From the NCBI GenBank assembly GCA_030426085.1, contig JAUHYW010000030.1, forward strand, positions 35,094 to 99,093: 64,000 nt of DNA. The letters are read 5' to 3'. Positions within the stretch are counted from its first letter, which is position 1. Each line of letters opens with the position of its first letter. The stretch comes from a bacterium. Its GTDB lineage: Bacteria; Myxococcota_A; Bradymonadia; UBA7976; UBA1532. The notes under the pieces are model-generated. The model made no database searches and was not told the DNA's origin. It saw nothing but the letters and a program-made list of their open reading frames with translations. The position numbers were made by a program, and so were the translations under genes. Below, in pieces: positions 1 to 11,148 of the stretch.

Positions 1-715
1 GCTGGCGGCCGGCGGGGGCGACGGCACCATCCACGACGTCGTCACCGCGGTGGCCGACGCCCCCCCGCCGGCCCTCGGCGTCGTGCCGCTCGGCACCGCC
101 AACGACCTCGCCAAGACCCTCGGCGTGCCGCTCGACGACCCCGGCGCGGCGCTCGACCTGCTGCGCGACGGCCGTCCCCGCCCGATCGACCTCGCCCGCA
201 TGACCGACGCCGACGGCACCCGGTGGATGGTCAACGCGGCCAGCGCCGGCTTCACCGAAGAGGTCGAGGCGGCCCTCGACGACGACCTCAAGGCCCGCTG
301 GCAGGCGCTGGCCTACCTCCGGGCGACGCTCGAGGTGCTGCCCTCGCTGATGTGCGCCTCGCTGACCGTCGAGGTCGACGGCACGGTGCACACCGTCGAC
401 GCCTGCGCCTTCCTCGTGGCCAACGGGCGCTACGCCGGCGGCATGCAGTTCGCCCCCGAGACCGACCCCGCCGACCGCATGCTCGACGTGCTCGCGGTCA
501 CCACCGCCGAGGTCGCCGAGCACTTCCGGCTGGGGGTCGAGCTCGCGCTGGGCCAGCACCTCGAGTCGCCCCACGTCTGGGCCGCCCGGGGCCGCCGCAT
601 CCGCATCGACGGGGTGCCCGCCCGGCGGTTCTCGGTGGACGGCGAGAAGGGGGGCACGACCCCGGCCCGGTTCGAGGTCGTGCCCGGCGCGGTGCGCATG
701 ATCGGGTCGGGTTGA
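1..715 (+). CDS. Diacylglycerol/lipid kinase family protein (5' end missing)
   Basis: The reading frame is open from base 2 and the gene begins outside the window; 237 codons remain. The fragment opens on the GGGDGT glycine-rich loop of the diacylglycerol kinase/YegS/sphingosine kinase catalytic fold (fragment residues 4-9) and carries the second signature PLGTAND about 25 residues later. The rest matches the beta-sandwich C-terminal half in layout, with a buried D-G-E-K stretch near the end. Members phosphorylate a lipid hydroxyl (diacylglycerol, phosphatidylglycerol or a sphingoid base) with ATP at the cytoplasmic face of the membrane; the actual substrate cannot be read here. It converges on the lipoprotein gene that follows. 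Only about the first 60 residues should be missing. Confidence 0.88.
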   Translation, partial: LAAGGGDGTIHDVVTAVADAPPPALGVVPLGTANDLAKTLGVPLDDPGAALDLLRDGRPRPIDLARMTDADGTRWMVNAASAGFTEEVEAALDDDLKARWQALAYLRATLEVLPSLMCASLTVEVDGTVHTVDACAFLVANGRYAGGMQFAPETDPADRMLDVLAVTTAEVAEHFRLGVELALGQHLESPHVWAARGRRIRIDGVPARRFSVDGEKGGTTPARFEVVPGAVRMIGSG

Positions 716-739
716 ATCGGGCCGGAGCGAGCCGCGCGC

Positions 740-1438
740 TCAGCGGGCGATGGCGCCCGGCGGCTGGCGGTGATAGCGCCGATTCTGGCGGATGTAGGCG
801 CTGAAGACGTCCCCCGGCGTCGCATCGAAGGCCGGAGGCCCCGGCGGCGCCCGGCGCAGCGCCTCGAGCGCGGACCCCGCCCGGCGGGTGCCGGACCACG
901 CCAGCCCGAACAGCGCCGCCCGGGCCCTGATCTCGGAGCGCCGCCGGCGGGCCGAGGGCGGGGTCGACCCGTCCGTCACCCGCCGGGTGTGCCACCAGCC
1001 GGGATCGGCCCGCTCGGTCAGCGCCGCGACCACCGCCTCGATGCGGGCGGTGTCGTCGCTCTGGCGCACCGCCAGCCCCAGCCCGGCGAGCAGGGCGTCG
1101 GCCTCGAGGTCGGACTCGCTCCGCTCGGCCACCCGCTCGATGGCCTCGAGCAGCAGCGGCTCGGCGTGCGGATCACCATGGGCCCCGAGCACCAGCGCCG
1201 CGTTGCCCCAGCACCCGCGCCAGTCGTCGCTCGACAGCACCCCCCGGGCCGCCTTGGGCGTGCGGGCGTCGCTGCGCCGCTGCATCAGCCGCAGCGCGTC
1301 GTCGAAGTCGGCCCCCTGCACCGCGCAGAACCACGGCGCCTCGTCGGGCACCGGGTGCGCGCTGCAGCCGAGGGCCAGCAGCGCCAGGGTCACCAGGGCG
1401 AGGCGGACGGCTCGGGGGCGGGCGGATCGGGATCGCAT
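740..1438 (-). CDS. Lipoprotein of unknown function, helical-repeat-like
   Basis: A 232-residue protein with a clear lipoprotein signal: basic N-terminus, hydrophobic run and a lipobox ending LALGC (Cys25). The mature part is alanine/leucine-rich and helical, with paired segments resembling HEAT-type repeats (residues about 55-150), then an Arg/Pro-rich tail. No enzyme motif is visible. It is transcribed divergently from the FAD oxidoreductase, the 111-base gap holding both promoters, and convergently with the lipid kinase. I do not recognise the family; membrane anchoring is the only inference I would stand on. Confidence 0.7.
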   Translation of the reverse strand: MRSRSARPRAVRLALVTLALLALGCSAHPVPDEAPWFCAVQGADFDDALRLMQRRSDARTPKAARGVLSSDDWRGCWGNAALVLGAHGDPHAEPLLLEAIERVAERSESDLEADALLAGLGLAVRQSDDTARIEAVVAALTERADPGWWHTRRVTDGSTPPSARRRRSEIRARAALFGLAWSGTRRAGSALEALRRAPPGPPAFDATPGDVFSAYIRQNRRYHRQPPGAIAR

Positions 1439-1549
1439 CGTTCTGATCTACCGCTCTCGGGCGCGGGGCGCCAGTGAAGCGACGCGGGGCGATTGCCGAT
1501 CGAGGGTCGTTCGCGATACCGATGGGCGTGCAGTCCGAGCGGAGCGTGC

Positions 1550-2809
1550 ATGGCGGCGGCCGAGCATTTCGACGTGGTGGTGGTGGGGCGGTCCCTGGCG
1601 GGCCTGCTCACCGCGGCCCTGCTCGCGAAGCGCAAGTTCCGGGTGGCGGTCATCGACTGCGCCGGCGCGCCCCCGCTCGAGCGCCCGCCGCTCTTCGGCG
1701 ACACCGCGAAGCTGGTGGTGCGGGTGCTCGACGAGCTGGGCCTGCAACACAGCATGCGCACCCGCCTCGAGGGCGCCTGGCGCCCGGTGACCCTGGCCCT
1801 GCCCGACCGCCGCTTCGTGCTGCCCGCCGACGAGGGCGCCCGGGGCCGCGAGCTGGGCGAGGTGCTGCCCGGGCGGGTCGACCCGCTGCTCGACGTCTTC
1901 GGGCGCATCGAGCGCTACGGCCCCAGCCTCGACCCGCTGCTCGACGGCGACGCCCCGCTGCCCGAGGCCGGCTGGCGGGCGAAGCGGGCCTGGAATCGGA
2001 CCTGGGAGGGCGTCTCCGCCGCCCGGCTCGTCGACCGCCTGCCGTGGAGCGACGACCCGCTGGTGCGCATGACGCTGCGGGCCCTGCTGCGCGCCGCCGG
2101 CCAGACCGACGACGCCGAGGGCCCGATGACCGTGCGCGCCGTGCGGGCCCTGTGGCACCTGACCCACGGCGTCGTGCCCATGCGCGGCGGGCGGGCCGGA
2201 TTCGCCCGCATGGTCTCGGAGAAGCTCGACGTGCTCGGGGGCCACATCGAGGGCCGGCGCGCCGCCGACGCGCTGAGCGTGCGCCGGCGGCGGGTCGAAG
2301 CGATCGTCACCGCCGACGACCGCCGCATCGGGGCCGACGTGGTGGTGCTCGCCGGCGGCGAACCCGACCTGGCCCGGCTGTGGCCCGACGCCCCACCCCA
2401 CACCTCGCTGCCCGGCCGGCGCATGGGCCTGCGCCTCGCCGCCGCCGACCGCCCCGCCGACCTGCGCGACCCCTGCGGCTGGATCGCCGAGCCCGGCGGC
2501 CCGGCCCACCTCGTGCGGGTCGCCGGCGACCGGCTCGTGCTCTCGTGGCAGGGCGGCGGCACCCCGCCCCTGGCCCGGCTGCTGCCCTACGCCCGCCCCG
2601 AAGGCGTCGAGACCGCCGCGGTCCCCTACCCCGCCCCGGGCGACGACCCGCTGGCGCTGCTCACCCGCCCGATCCGGGGCCCGCTGAAGAACCTGCTCTT
2701 CGTCGGCGAGTGGATCCTGCCCGGTCTGGGCCTCGAAGGGGCCTGCTTCACCGCGTGGCACGCCGCCGCCGCCGCCGAGCGCATCGGGCCCCGCAAGCGC
2801 CGCGGATGA
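1550..2809 (+). CDS. FAD-dependent oxidoreductase (phytoene desaturase/amine oxidase-like)
   Basis: A 419-residue protein. The N-terminus is a Rossmann beta-alpha-beta unit, with VVVVGRSLAGLLTA in place of the usual GxGxxG and an acidic residue (VID) after the second strand, which is how these enzymes hold the FAD ADP moiety. The C-terminus has the second FAD contact typical of the family (LLFVGEWILPGLGLEG followed by alanines). The middle, with a VPMRGGRAGFARM segment, resembles carotenoid and protoporphyrinogen-type dehydrogenases, so a hydride-removing reaction on a hydrophobic substrate is likely but unproven. ATG 1550 is preferred over an upstream in-frame ATG at 1493 because GGAG lies eight bases before it and the FAD fold starts directly after it. 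Confidence 0.8.
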   Translation: MAAAEHFDVVVVGRSLAGLLTAALLAKRKFRVAVIDCAGAPPLERPPLFGDTAKLVVRVLDELGLQHSMRTRLEGAWRPVTLALPDRRFVLPADEGARGRELGEVLPGRVDPLLDVFGRIERYGPSLDPLLDGDAPLPEAGWRAKRAWNRTWEGVSAARLVDRLPWSDDPLVRMTLRALLRAAGQTDDAEGPMTVRAVRALWHLTHGVVPMRGGRAGFARMVSEKLDVLGGHIEGRRAADALSVRRRRVEAIVTADDRRIGADVVVLAGGEPDLARLWPDAPPHTSLPGRRMGLRLAAADRPADLRDPCGWIAEPGGPAHLVRVAGDRLVLSWQGGGTPPLARLLPYARPEGVETAAVPYPAPGDDPLALLTRPIRGPLKNLLFVGEWILPGLGLEGACFTAWHAAAAAERIGPRKRRG

Positions 2810-2945
2810 CGCCGCGGATGACGCCGTCGGCGCACCGGTCCGAGACGGGCGTTGCCAATGAACTCCGATGGTTACATCATTGCCCCGTCCCGCAGCGGTC
2901 ACGCCGCAGCGGCCGGCATCGAACCGCCAGCCCGAGGATGCACCG

Positions 2946-3227
2946 ATGACCAGAGGCGAGCTCATCGAGCGGGTCGCCCGAGAGTGCCAGATCAACCTCA
3001 AGCAGGCCGAGATCGTGGTCAGCACCATCTTCCGGGCCATGAGCGAGACCCTCGCCGACGGCGGCCGGGTCGAGATCCGGGGCTTCGGCTCATTCGAAGT
3101 GCGGGCCTACGCCGCCTACAAGGGCCGCAACCCCAAGACCGGCCGCGAGGTCATGGTCGGGCCCAAGAAGGCCCCGTTCTTCAAGACCGGCAAAGAGCTG
3201 CGCGAGCGCATCAACGGCGAGGGCTGA
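2946..3227 (+). CDS. HU/IHF-family DNA-binding protein
   Basis: A 93-residue histone-like protein of normal family length. Recognisable elements are ELIERVA at the N-terminus, the RVEIRGFGSFEVR strand pair (about residues 43-55), the GRNPKTG arm that inserts into the minor groove with its conserved proline, and a C-terminal helix with GKELRERIN. The arm and the GFGSF segment look closer to IHF-beta than to HU, but this is not enough to name the gene. Such proteins bend DNA and organise the nucleoid. It lies 47 bases upstream of dnaE and may be co-transcribed with it. ATG 2946 is chosen because the fold starts there and GAGG precedes it; the frame is open further upstream. Confidence 0.93.
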   Translation: MTRGELIERVARECQINLKQAEIVVSTIFRAMSETLADGGRVEIRGFGSFEVRAYAAYKGRNPKTGREVMVGPKKAPFFKTGKELRERINGEG

Positions 3228-3273
3228 GCCCCGCCCCGCCCGACCCATCGACCCCAGCCGAGGCCCACCACAC

Positions 3274-6812
<3,539 letters not shown>

Positions 6813-6813
<1 letters not shown>

Positions 6814-7535
6814 TGGCGACGCTCGAAGCCCCCCGACCGCACTTCCTGCCGGCCGACGTCGACCACCTCATCGCCACCAGCCCCTACATGGCGCTGGCCC
6901 GCGAGCGCCGGGCCGTCCGATTCCTGGAGGCGCAGATCGACGCCGGCCGGGAGTGCCGGGCGACGCTGCTCGACTACCCCGCGTGCGCCATCGAGCCCCT
7001 CGAGTTCTTCTACACCTGCCTGCACAGCCTGGGCGCCTTCGGCCCGGCCCTCTTCGCCGACCTGACCGCCGGCACCTGGCGGGGCGTCGTGTGGGCCTCG
7101 TGGCTGGCGCTCCTGCGACCGCACCCGACCCTGCGCCCGCCGCTGGCGCGGCTCCTCGCCGCGCGGGGGCCCGCGCTGCCCCACAACCGCTGGCTCATCG
7201 AAGCCGCGGCGAGGGCCGCGAGCGGGCGCGACGACGACGCACCCATCGCGCGGGCCGCGGAGACCATCCGGGCCCTGCTGGCCCCCGTCCCGGCGCCGGC
7301 GACGCCCATCCGACGCGTCCCCGACGACGCCGAGCGCGCGCTCATCGCCACCGAGGCCCGCCGCGTCGGCGCGATCTACCGGGTGAGCGGCGCGCAGGCG
7401 GCGCGCGCCGCGATCGAGGCGAGCCCGGCCCGAACATGGTGGACGCCCTACCCGGCCTGGGCCGCCGCCTGGAAGGCCGCCGGTCGGCCCACGGCGTGGC
7501 CCTGCCGCCTCCAGGCGGCACACCCCGACCCCTGA
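6813..7535 (+). CDS. Hypothetical protein coupled to dnaE
   Basis: A 240-residue protein starting with the ATG that shares one base with the dnaE stop codon, so it is probably translationally coupled. It is rich in Ala, Arg, Leu, Pro and Trp, largely helical in appearance, with aromatic clusters near residues 55-65 and 85-100 and a tryptophan-rich C-terminus (TWWTPYPAWAAAW). No signal peptide, membrane segment or catalytic motif is evident and I do not recognise the family. Position alone hints at a replication- or mutagenesis-related role, but that is weak. The gene ends where the accessory stretch with the RAYT gene begins. Confidence 0.65.
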
Positions 7536-7644
7536 GCCGAGGCGCCCGAGCCGGCCCGGCGGCGCTTCATTTCGAGATTCTGCGCAACAACCGCTCCGGC
7601 TGATCGATGAGGTCTTCGAGACCACGATGTGCTCGGAGGCCGCG

Positions 7645-8586
7645 ATGCCCCGCCCGCTGATGTTCGTCCCCCGGCCCTGGACCCCGTTCGAAATCACGAT
7701 GCGCTGCATGCACAGCCGCCTGCTGATGCGGCCGGGCGACGAATGCAGCCGGCGGGTGCTGGGCGTGATCGGGCGGGCGCTGGAGCTGTACGGCGCGCAT
7801 GTGCACCTGTACTTCGCGGGGGGCACGAGCAACCACCTGCACATCGTGGGGGCGTTCGAGAGCGCCGAGTGGAAAGCGCGGTTCAAGTGCCACATCAAGG
7901 CCAACATCTCGAAGGAGCTGGGCGAGCTGTTCGACTGGCCGGGCAGCTATTGGGACCGGCGCACGCGGGACATCGCGATCCTGGATGACGGGGCCTTGGC
8001 GGATCGGCTGGCTTACCTGGCTGCGCACGGGGTGAAAGAGGGTCTGGTCGAGACCCCGGGTTGCTGGCCCGGGATCCAGTGGGTGCGGGCGGTGACGGAG
8101 GGCCGGCCGCTGGTGGGGGTGTGGTACGACCGCAGCCGGCTGTGTGCGTTGCGGCAGCGGTGGGCGCAGGGCGGGCGGCGCGGCCCGAAGCCGACGCTGG
8201 GGGACGTGGCGCTGCGCAAGGTGGTGCGGCTGACGCCGCCGCCGATGTGGGCCGGGTTGGGAGAGGACGTGCTGCGGGCGAAGTGGGTCGAGCTGGTGGA
8301 GCTGGCGGTGGAGCGGCATCCGGCGCCGTGGCCCACCCGGGTGGTGGGGGCGGCGGCGCTGGTGGAGGCGGACCCGCATACCCGGCCGCCGCGCACGAAG
8401 ACGTCGCCGGCGCCGCGGGTGCATACGCGGTGCAAGGCGTTGCGGAAGGCGTGGGGCGAGGCGTACAGCGCGTTCGTAGAGGCGTACCGGGCGGCGCTGC
8501 ACGCGCTGCGGGAGGGGTGGGGGGCGGTGGGGTTCCCGGAGGAGGGTTGCCGGCCGGCGGTGCTGCTGCCGGAGGCGGGCGGGTAG
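7645..8586 (+). CDS. REP-associated tyrosine transposase (RAYT, Y1/HUH superfamily)
   Basis: A 313-residue protein of the Y1 (IS200/RAYT) HUH endonuclease superfamily. The metal-binding HUH motif reads NHLHIVG (His64 and His66). The putative nucleophile is Tyr124 in RLAYLAAHGVKEGLV, which matches the tyrosine helix of RAYTs (usual form Y..NPV.AGLV) and is followed by a WP pair. The protein is longer than a plain IS200 transposase, with a basic C-terminal extension of about 150 residues. Such enzymes cut and rejoin single-stranded DNA at REP hairpins and are usually domesticated single-copy genes. Matching palindromes lie 0.9-3.5 kb downstream. The ATG at 7645 has GGAGG five bases upstream; another in-frame ATG at 7627 is less likely. 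Confidence 0.85.
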   Translation: MPRPLMFVPRPWTPFEITMRCMHSRLLMRPGDECSRRVLGVIGRALELYGAHVHLYFAGGTSNHLHIVGAFESAEWKARFKCHIKANISKELGELFDWPGSYWDRRTRDIAILDDGALADRLAYLAAHGVKEGLVETPGCWPGIQWVRAVTEGRPLVGVWYDRSRLCALRQRWAQGGRRGPKPTLGDVALRKVVRLTPPPMWAGLGEDVLRAKWVELVELAVERHPAPWPTRVVGAAALVEADPHTRPPRTKTSPAPRVHTRCKALRKAWGEAYSAFVEAYRAALHALREGWGAVGFPEEGCRPAVLLPEAGG

Positions 8587-8940
8587 CGCGCGGCGGGCTC
8601 GCGCAAGCGTGAGCAGGATGCGGGTTGGCGGGGCGCCGGGGTCGGGCGTGTGGGGGAAGTACGTTCAGGGCGCATGTGTAGGCGCCGTCAGGCAGCGGAG
8701 GTGGTGTCCCGTGGTGGCCGGGGAGGGGCCAGATAGCCGAGTTCGATACTTGCCTACCCCTCTTCTCGGTACCGCGTCCTCTACCTTCATGAGATGGTTG
8801 GCACCCCAGCACCACCGCACCCCATTCCGGCACCCCATTCCGGCGTACGAGACGGCCCTGGAAGGCGGGCAGGATGCGCTGCTGACGCATGTGCTCGAGC
8901 GGCGGGCCCTGATCCTCGACCTGCATCCAGGGTGGGCAGA
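8587..8940. other. Non-coding stretch with a possible gene remnant and a 14-bp direct repeat
   Basis: No intact gene is seen. Just after the RAYT stop is a hairpin (GCTCGCGC, AA, GCGTGAGC with one G-T wobble; about 8599-8616), possibly a REP-like or terminator structure. At 8817-8844 a 14-base unit (GCACCCCATTCCGG) occurs twice in tandem. From about 8844 to 8945 on the plus strand there is a stretch with coding-like G/C third positions (reading ALEGGQDALLTHVLERRALI), with no start or stop of its own, that runs into the 3' end of the profilin gene on the other strand; I read it as a decayed fragment, not a gene. Confidence 0.35.
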
Positions 8941-9357
8941 TCACATGCCCAGGGACTCCAAGTACTCGGCGATGACCGCGACCGCCTTGTTGGTGTTGCC
9001 CTGGGAGCGACCTTCGACGGTGTGCCCGACCACGACCGCCGTCCTGGACTTCTGCGCCGTGATCGCGCCCTCACCCTTCTTCTTGCCGAGCACCATCCCG
9101 TCTTCGCCCCTCAGGAACTGGTACCTGACCCCCCCAGCCCGGATCCCAGCGGCCTGGAGAACCGAGAAATCTCCGCTCTTCAGCGCTGCGGCGAGGTACG
9201 ACCCCTCCGCCTGGGTCAACTCCCAGCTGCTCGGGTGGGCGCCCGACGTCCAGGGCGAGCCATCGAGCCCGATGATGCATGCGCGGTCACATGCCGGCTG
9301 CCCGGAGGCATCTCTCGACTGTCCGATCAGATTGTCGATGTAGCTATCCCAAGACAT
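8941..9357 (-). CDS. Eukaryotic-type profilin
   Basis: A 138-residue protein that follows the profilin pattern from end to end. The N-terminus MSWDSYIDNLI matches the profilin MSWxxYVD helix that forms half of the poly-proline groove. Next come ACIIGLDGSPWTSG (strand 1, like the eukaryotic AILGLDGxxWA), a GIRAGGVRYQFLRG hairpin, the GKKKGEGAITAQKS loop (profilins: GKKGxxGxxxxKT) that contributes to the actin face, and a C-terminal helix NKAVAVIAEYLESLGM ending like eukaryotic profilins. Eukaryotic profilins bind actin monomers, poly-proline and phosphoinositides. The gene is on its own, has GGGGAGG ten bases before ATG 9357, and uses codons rare in the neighbours (AGA, several AGG, TCT, TGT, TTG, GTT), which suggests transfer. 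No actin gene is in the window, so the partner is unknown. Family assignment is firm; function in this cell is not. Confidence 0.93.
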   Translation of the reverse strand: MSWDSYIDNLIGQSRDASGQPACDRACIIGLDGSPWTSGAHPSSWELTQAEGSYLAAALKSGDFSVLQAAGIRAGGVRYQFLRGEDGMVLGKKKGEGAITAQKSRTAVVVGHTVEGRSQGNTNKAVAVIAEYLESLGM

Positions 9358-9739
9358 CGCCGCTGAGCCTCCCCGGTGGCAGGGTGAATCGGTCGGGCCA
9401 CCACCGACTGCCGGCCATGATAGAGAAGCGTCTGCCGGACGTCGAGGCAGCTGACTGACCGAGGTGCCTGACCGAGGTGCCCGGCACCACGATCAGCACC
9501 ACGATCAGCACCTGACCGAGGTGCCCGGCACCACGATCCAGAGGTGCCCGGCACCACGATCCAGGCCCCGACCCCGCTCGACCGGGTGGATTCGGGCCCG
9601 GTGCGCGAACGGTGCCCGAGGGCGAGGCTGTCGATGGACCCGTTCCACCCCTCACTGTCGTCCCATGCCAGAGAAGTGGAGTACACGTACCGGCCGAACG
9701 CGCGCTGCATGTCGGTCTCCCAACCCGGGCCGGCGTGAT
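9358..9739. other. Intergenic stretch: REP cluster plus a short coding remnant
   Basis: The part nearest profilin (9358-9460) should carry its promoter. A REP cluster follows (9459-9560, separate entry). From 9558 to 9710 on the minus strand, beginning at an ATG, 51 codons read as ordinary protein (RAFGRYVYSTSLAWDDS and on to GVGAWI) before the frame enters the palindromes. This looks like the start of a gene interrupted or replaced by repeats, but I cannot name it. It begins 29 bases after the stop of the small minus-strand gene that ends at 9740. Confidence 0.4.
9459..9560. repeat. REP palindrome cluster 1
   Basis: Three copies of the 13-base palindrome GGTGCCCGGCACC (9476-9488, 9520-9532, 9543-9555), each followed by ACGATC, with extra half-copies (GAGGTGCCTG, CAGCACCACGATC, CAGCACCTGACC) between them. 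The core is self-complementary and would form a tight hairpin. The same core occurs in three further clusters, always between genes, and a RAYT gene lies 0.9 kb away. Confidence 0.8.
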
Positions 9740-10135
9740 TCAGGCGTCGGGCCGCCAGCGACCGAAGCGGTCGGTGCAGGCCATCACGATGTGGCCGGCG
9801 AACATCGGGCGGCGGATGTCTCCGCGGCGGGGGAAGGTGCTCGGATCGGCGAGCGTCGCCCGGTAGCGGGCCTCGCCCTGGGTGATGATCCAGTTGGCGA
9901 TGAGCTCGAGCGTCTCGACGGACTCTTCGCGGAGGTCGGGCGCCAGGCCGGCGAAGCAGGACTTCACCAGCGCCTCCATCAACCCCTTGTACTGGCTGTA
10001 GACCTCGCGCAGCGCGGGCTCGTCCAGGTCGGCGAGGGCGGCCACGAACACCTCCGGCCGGCCCTCGGCGGCCTCGATACGGCGCCAGAACCCGGCGGGC
10101 ACGGTCTCGATGGTCCAGTGGGGCAGCGGCAGCAT
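9740..10135 (-). CDS. Small soluble protein, faint DUF4240 resemblance
   Basis: A 131-residue protein. ATG 10135 is supported by GAGGAGG immediately upstream; the longer open frame would translate REP palindromes and is rejected. The sequence has an early FWRRIEAAEG segment and a late NWIITQGEARYRATLADPS segment, which resemble the beginning and end of DUF4240-type proteins (FW..I....; W.I..G...F..AL.DP); the match is by eye only. It looks helical, without signal or membrane segments. The role is unknown. REP copies sit 50-100 bases upstream of its start and its 3' end is followed by a coding remnant, so the gene is boxed in by repeats. Confidence 0.6.
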   Translation of the reverse strand: MLPLPHWTIETVPAGFWRRIEAAEGRPEVFVAALADLDEPALREVYSQYKGLMEALVKSCFAGLAPDLREESVETLELIANWIITQGEARYRATLADPSTFPRRGDIRRPMFAGHIVMACTDRFGRWRPDA

Positions 10136-10140
10136 GGGCC

Positions 10141-10345
10141 TCCTCGACCGAATCCAGATAAGGTGCCCAGATAAGGTGCCCAGATAAGGTGCCCGGCACC
10201 TGATCCGGAATCCAGATAAGGTGCCCGGCACCTGATCCTGATAGCACCTGATCCAGGCAGCACCTGATCCAGGCACCCGTGCCTACCAGCGCCACCTCGC
10301 CAGGAGTCCCTGCCTACCAGCGCCACCTCGCCAGGAGTCCCCGAC
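10141..10345. repeat. REP palindrome cluster 2 with short tandem duplications
   Basis: Two full GGTGCCCGGCACC palindromes (10188-10200, 10220-10232) plus a run of half-sites in which AGATAAGGTGCCC recurs every 13 bases (about 10156-10195) and CACCTGATCC recurs three times (about 10230-10270). From 10282 a 31-base unit beginning CCTACCAGCG is tandemly duplicated; the second copy is the 3' end of the minus-strand gene that stops at 10314, so part of that gene's tail has been copied downstream. Confidence 0.75.
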
Positions 10346-10880
10346 GCTCTCCCAAGGGATCGAGCATCGGGACCAACGACACCGATCGAGCCCTGTCAAA
10401 AGCTTCTCGTGAGTCGCTCTCGAGGTGATGCCCAGCCAGGATCGCCGCTCCACCGATCACCGCGATGATGCCTCCTGCAAGCATCGCGCCGGCGCCGCCC
10501 ATGATCTCCTCGACTCGATATCCGTCGTAGCCTGCGTCGGGATCCGATTCGACGCTGGCGTATACTGCCGCGCCCACCAGGAGTGTGACCCCGCCGATAC
10601 CCACGACGATCCCCCCGGCAAGCTGCTCGGTTTCACCCGCATGCCGGACCCTGGCGACGCCCCGCCTATCGAAGGTCTTCGTATGACCCCATTTGTCGGT
10701 GAGCGTGATGCGTCCACTTTCGGCTTGCTGCACTCGCCCCTTCAGCGTGGATCCATCCTTCATGTGGACCACGGTCTCGGAGCACGCTGTGGCGAGGTTC
10801 AGAGACGCCGTCAGCACCAGGGCGACGAGCAAGGATTGACACACACGGCCCGGGCCCACCCCGAGTTCGTCCCTGTTCAT
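10314..10880 (-). CDS. Predicted membrane-anchored protein with glycine-rich hydrophobic segments
   Basis: A 188-residue protein. The N-terminus has a hydrophobic stretch (LLVALVLTASLNLATAC) that may be a lipoprotein signal with Cys33. A small domain follows (VVHMKDGSTLKGRVQQ ... GRITLTDKWGHTKTFDRRGV, about residues 37-75) that resembles the short SH3-like modules in which a regulatory site is written as DGS-x-G. Two glycine/alanine-rich hydrophobic segments (about 87-110 and 126-150) look membrane-embedded. Codon and base use is less G/C-biased than in core genes, as in other genes of this stretch. No function is recognised. Its last 31 bases are duplicated downstream. Confidence 0.6.
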   Translation of the reverse strand: MNRDELGVGPGRVCQSLLVALVLTASLNLATACSETVVHMKDGSTLKGRVQQAESGRITLTDKWGHTKTFDRRGVARVRHAGETEQLAGGIVVGIGGVTLLVGAAVYASVESDPDAGYDGYRVEEIMGGAGAMLAGGIIAVIGGAAILAGHHLESDSREAFDRARSVSLVPMLDPLGERRGLLARWRW

Positions 10881-11145
10881 CCTTCAATCCTCCAGGCTTC
10901 TCGGCGCTGTGGGTCGGGCTGTTCGACAACACTAGCCTCACCCGAGAACGAGCGCAAAGGGCGCCCACGGCCTGTGACCGCAGGAGCGCAGCAACGGGGT
11001 GACCCGGCGTTGACCCGGCGTGGCGGGCACGTGTTCGGGTGCGGCCCGCTCGGGTATCACTTCTTGTAGTCGATGCGCCCGATCTCTTCCCTGGCCTTCA
11101 CCCGGGATCGAGGTGCTGTCCGGGATCGAGGTGCCGGGCACCTTG
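10881..11145. other. Intergenic stretch with REP copy and a C-terminal gene remnant
   Basis: Holds the promoter side of the 10880 gene, then on the minus strand a short coding-like tail at 11057-11113 (ending REEIGRIDYKK and a stop) with no start of its own. A single REP palindrome GGTGCCGGGCACC lies at 11130-11142, preceded by a repeated GGGATCGAGGTGC, and separates this tail from the truncated-looking lipoprotein at 11146. Nothing else is seen. Confidence 0.4.
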
Positions 11146-11148
11146 TCA
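11101..11148. repeat. REP palindrome 3
   Basis: One full GGTGCCGGGCACC (11130-11142) followed by TTGTC, as in the cluster at 62.8 kb, with a degenerate half-copy GAGGTGCTGTCC upstream. It directly abuts the stop codon of the minus-strand lipoprotein gene, whose TGA lies at 11146-11148. Confidence 0.7.

Noticed and set aside
10136..10276. N-terminal extension of the 131-residue small protein
   Set aside because: The added residues come from REP palindromes, and GAGGAGG supports the internal ATG at 10135.
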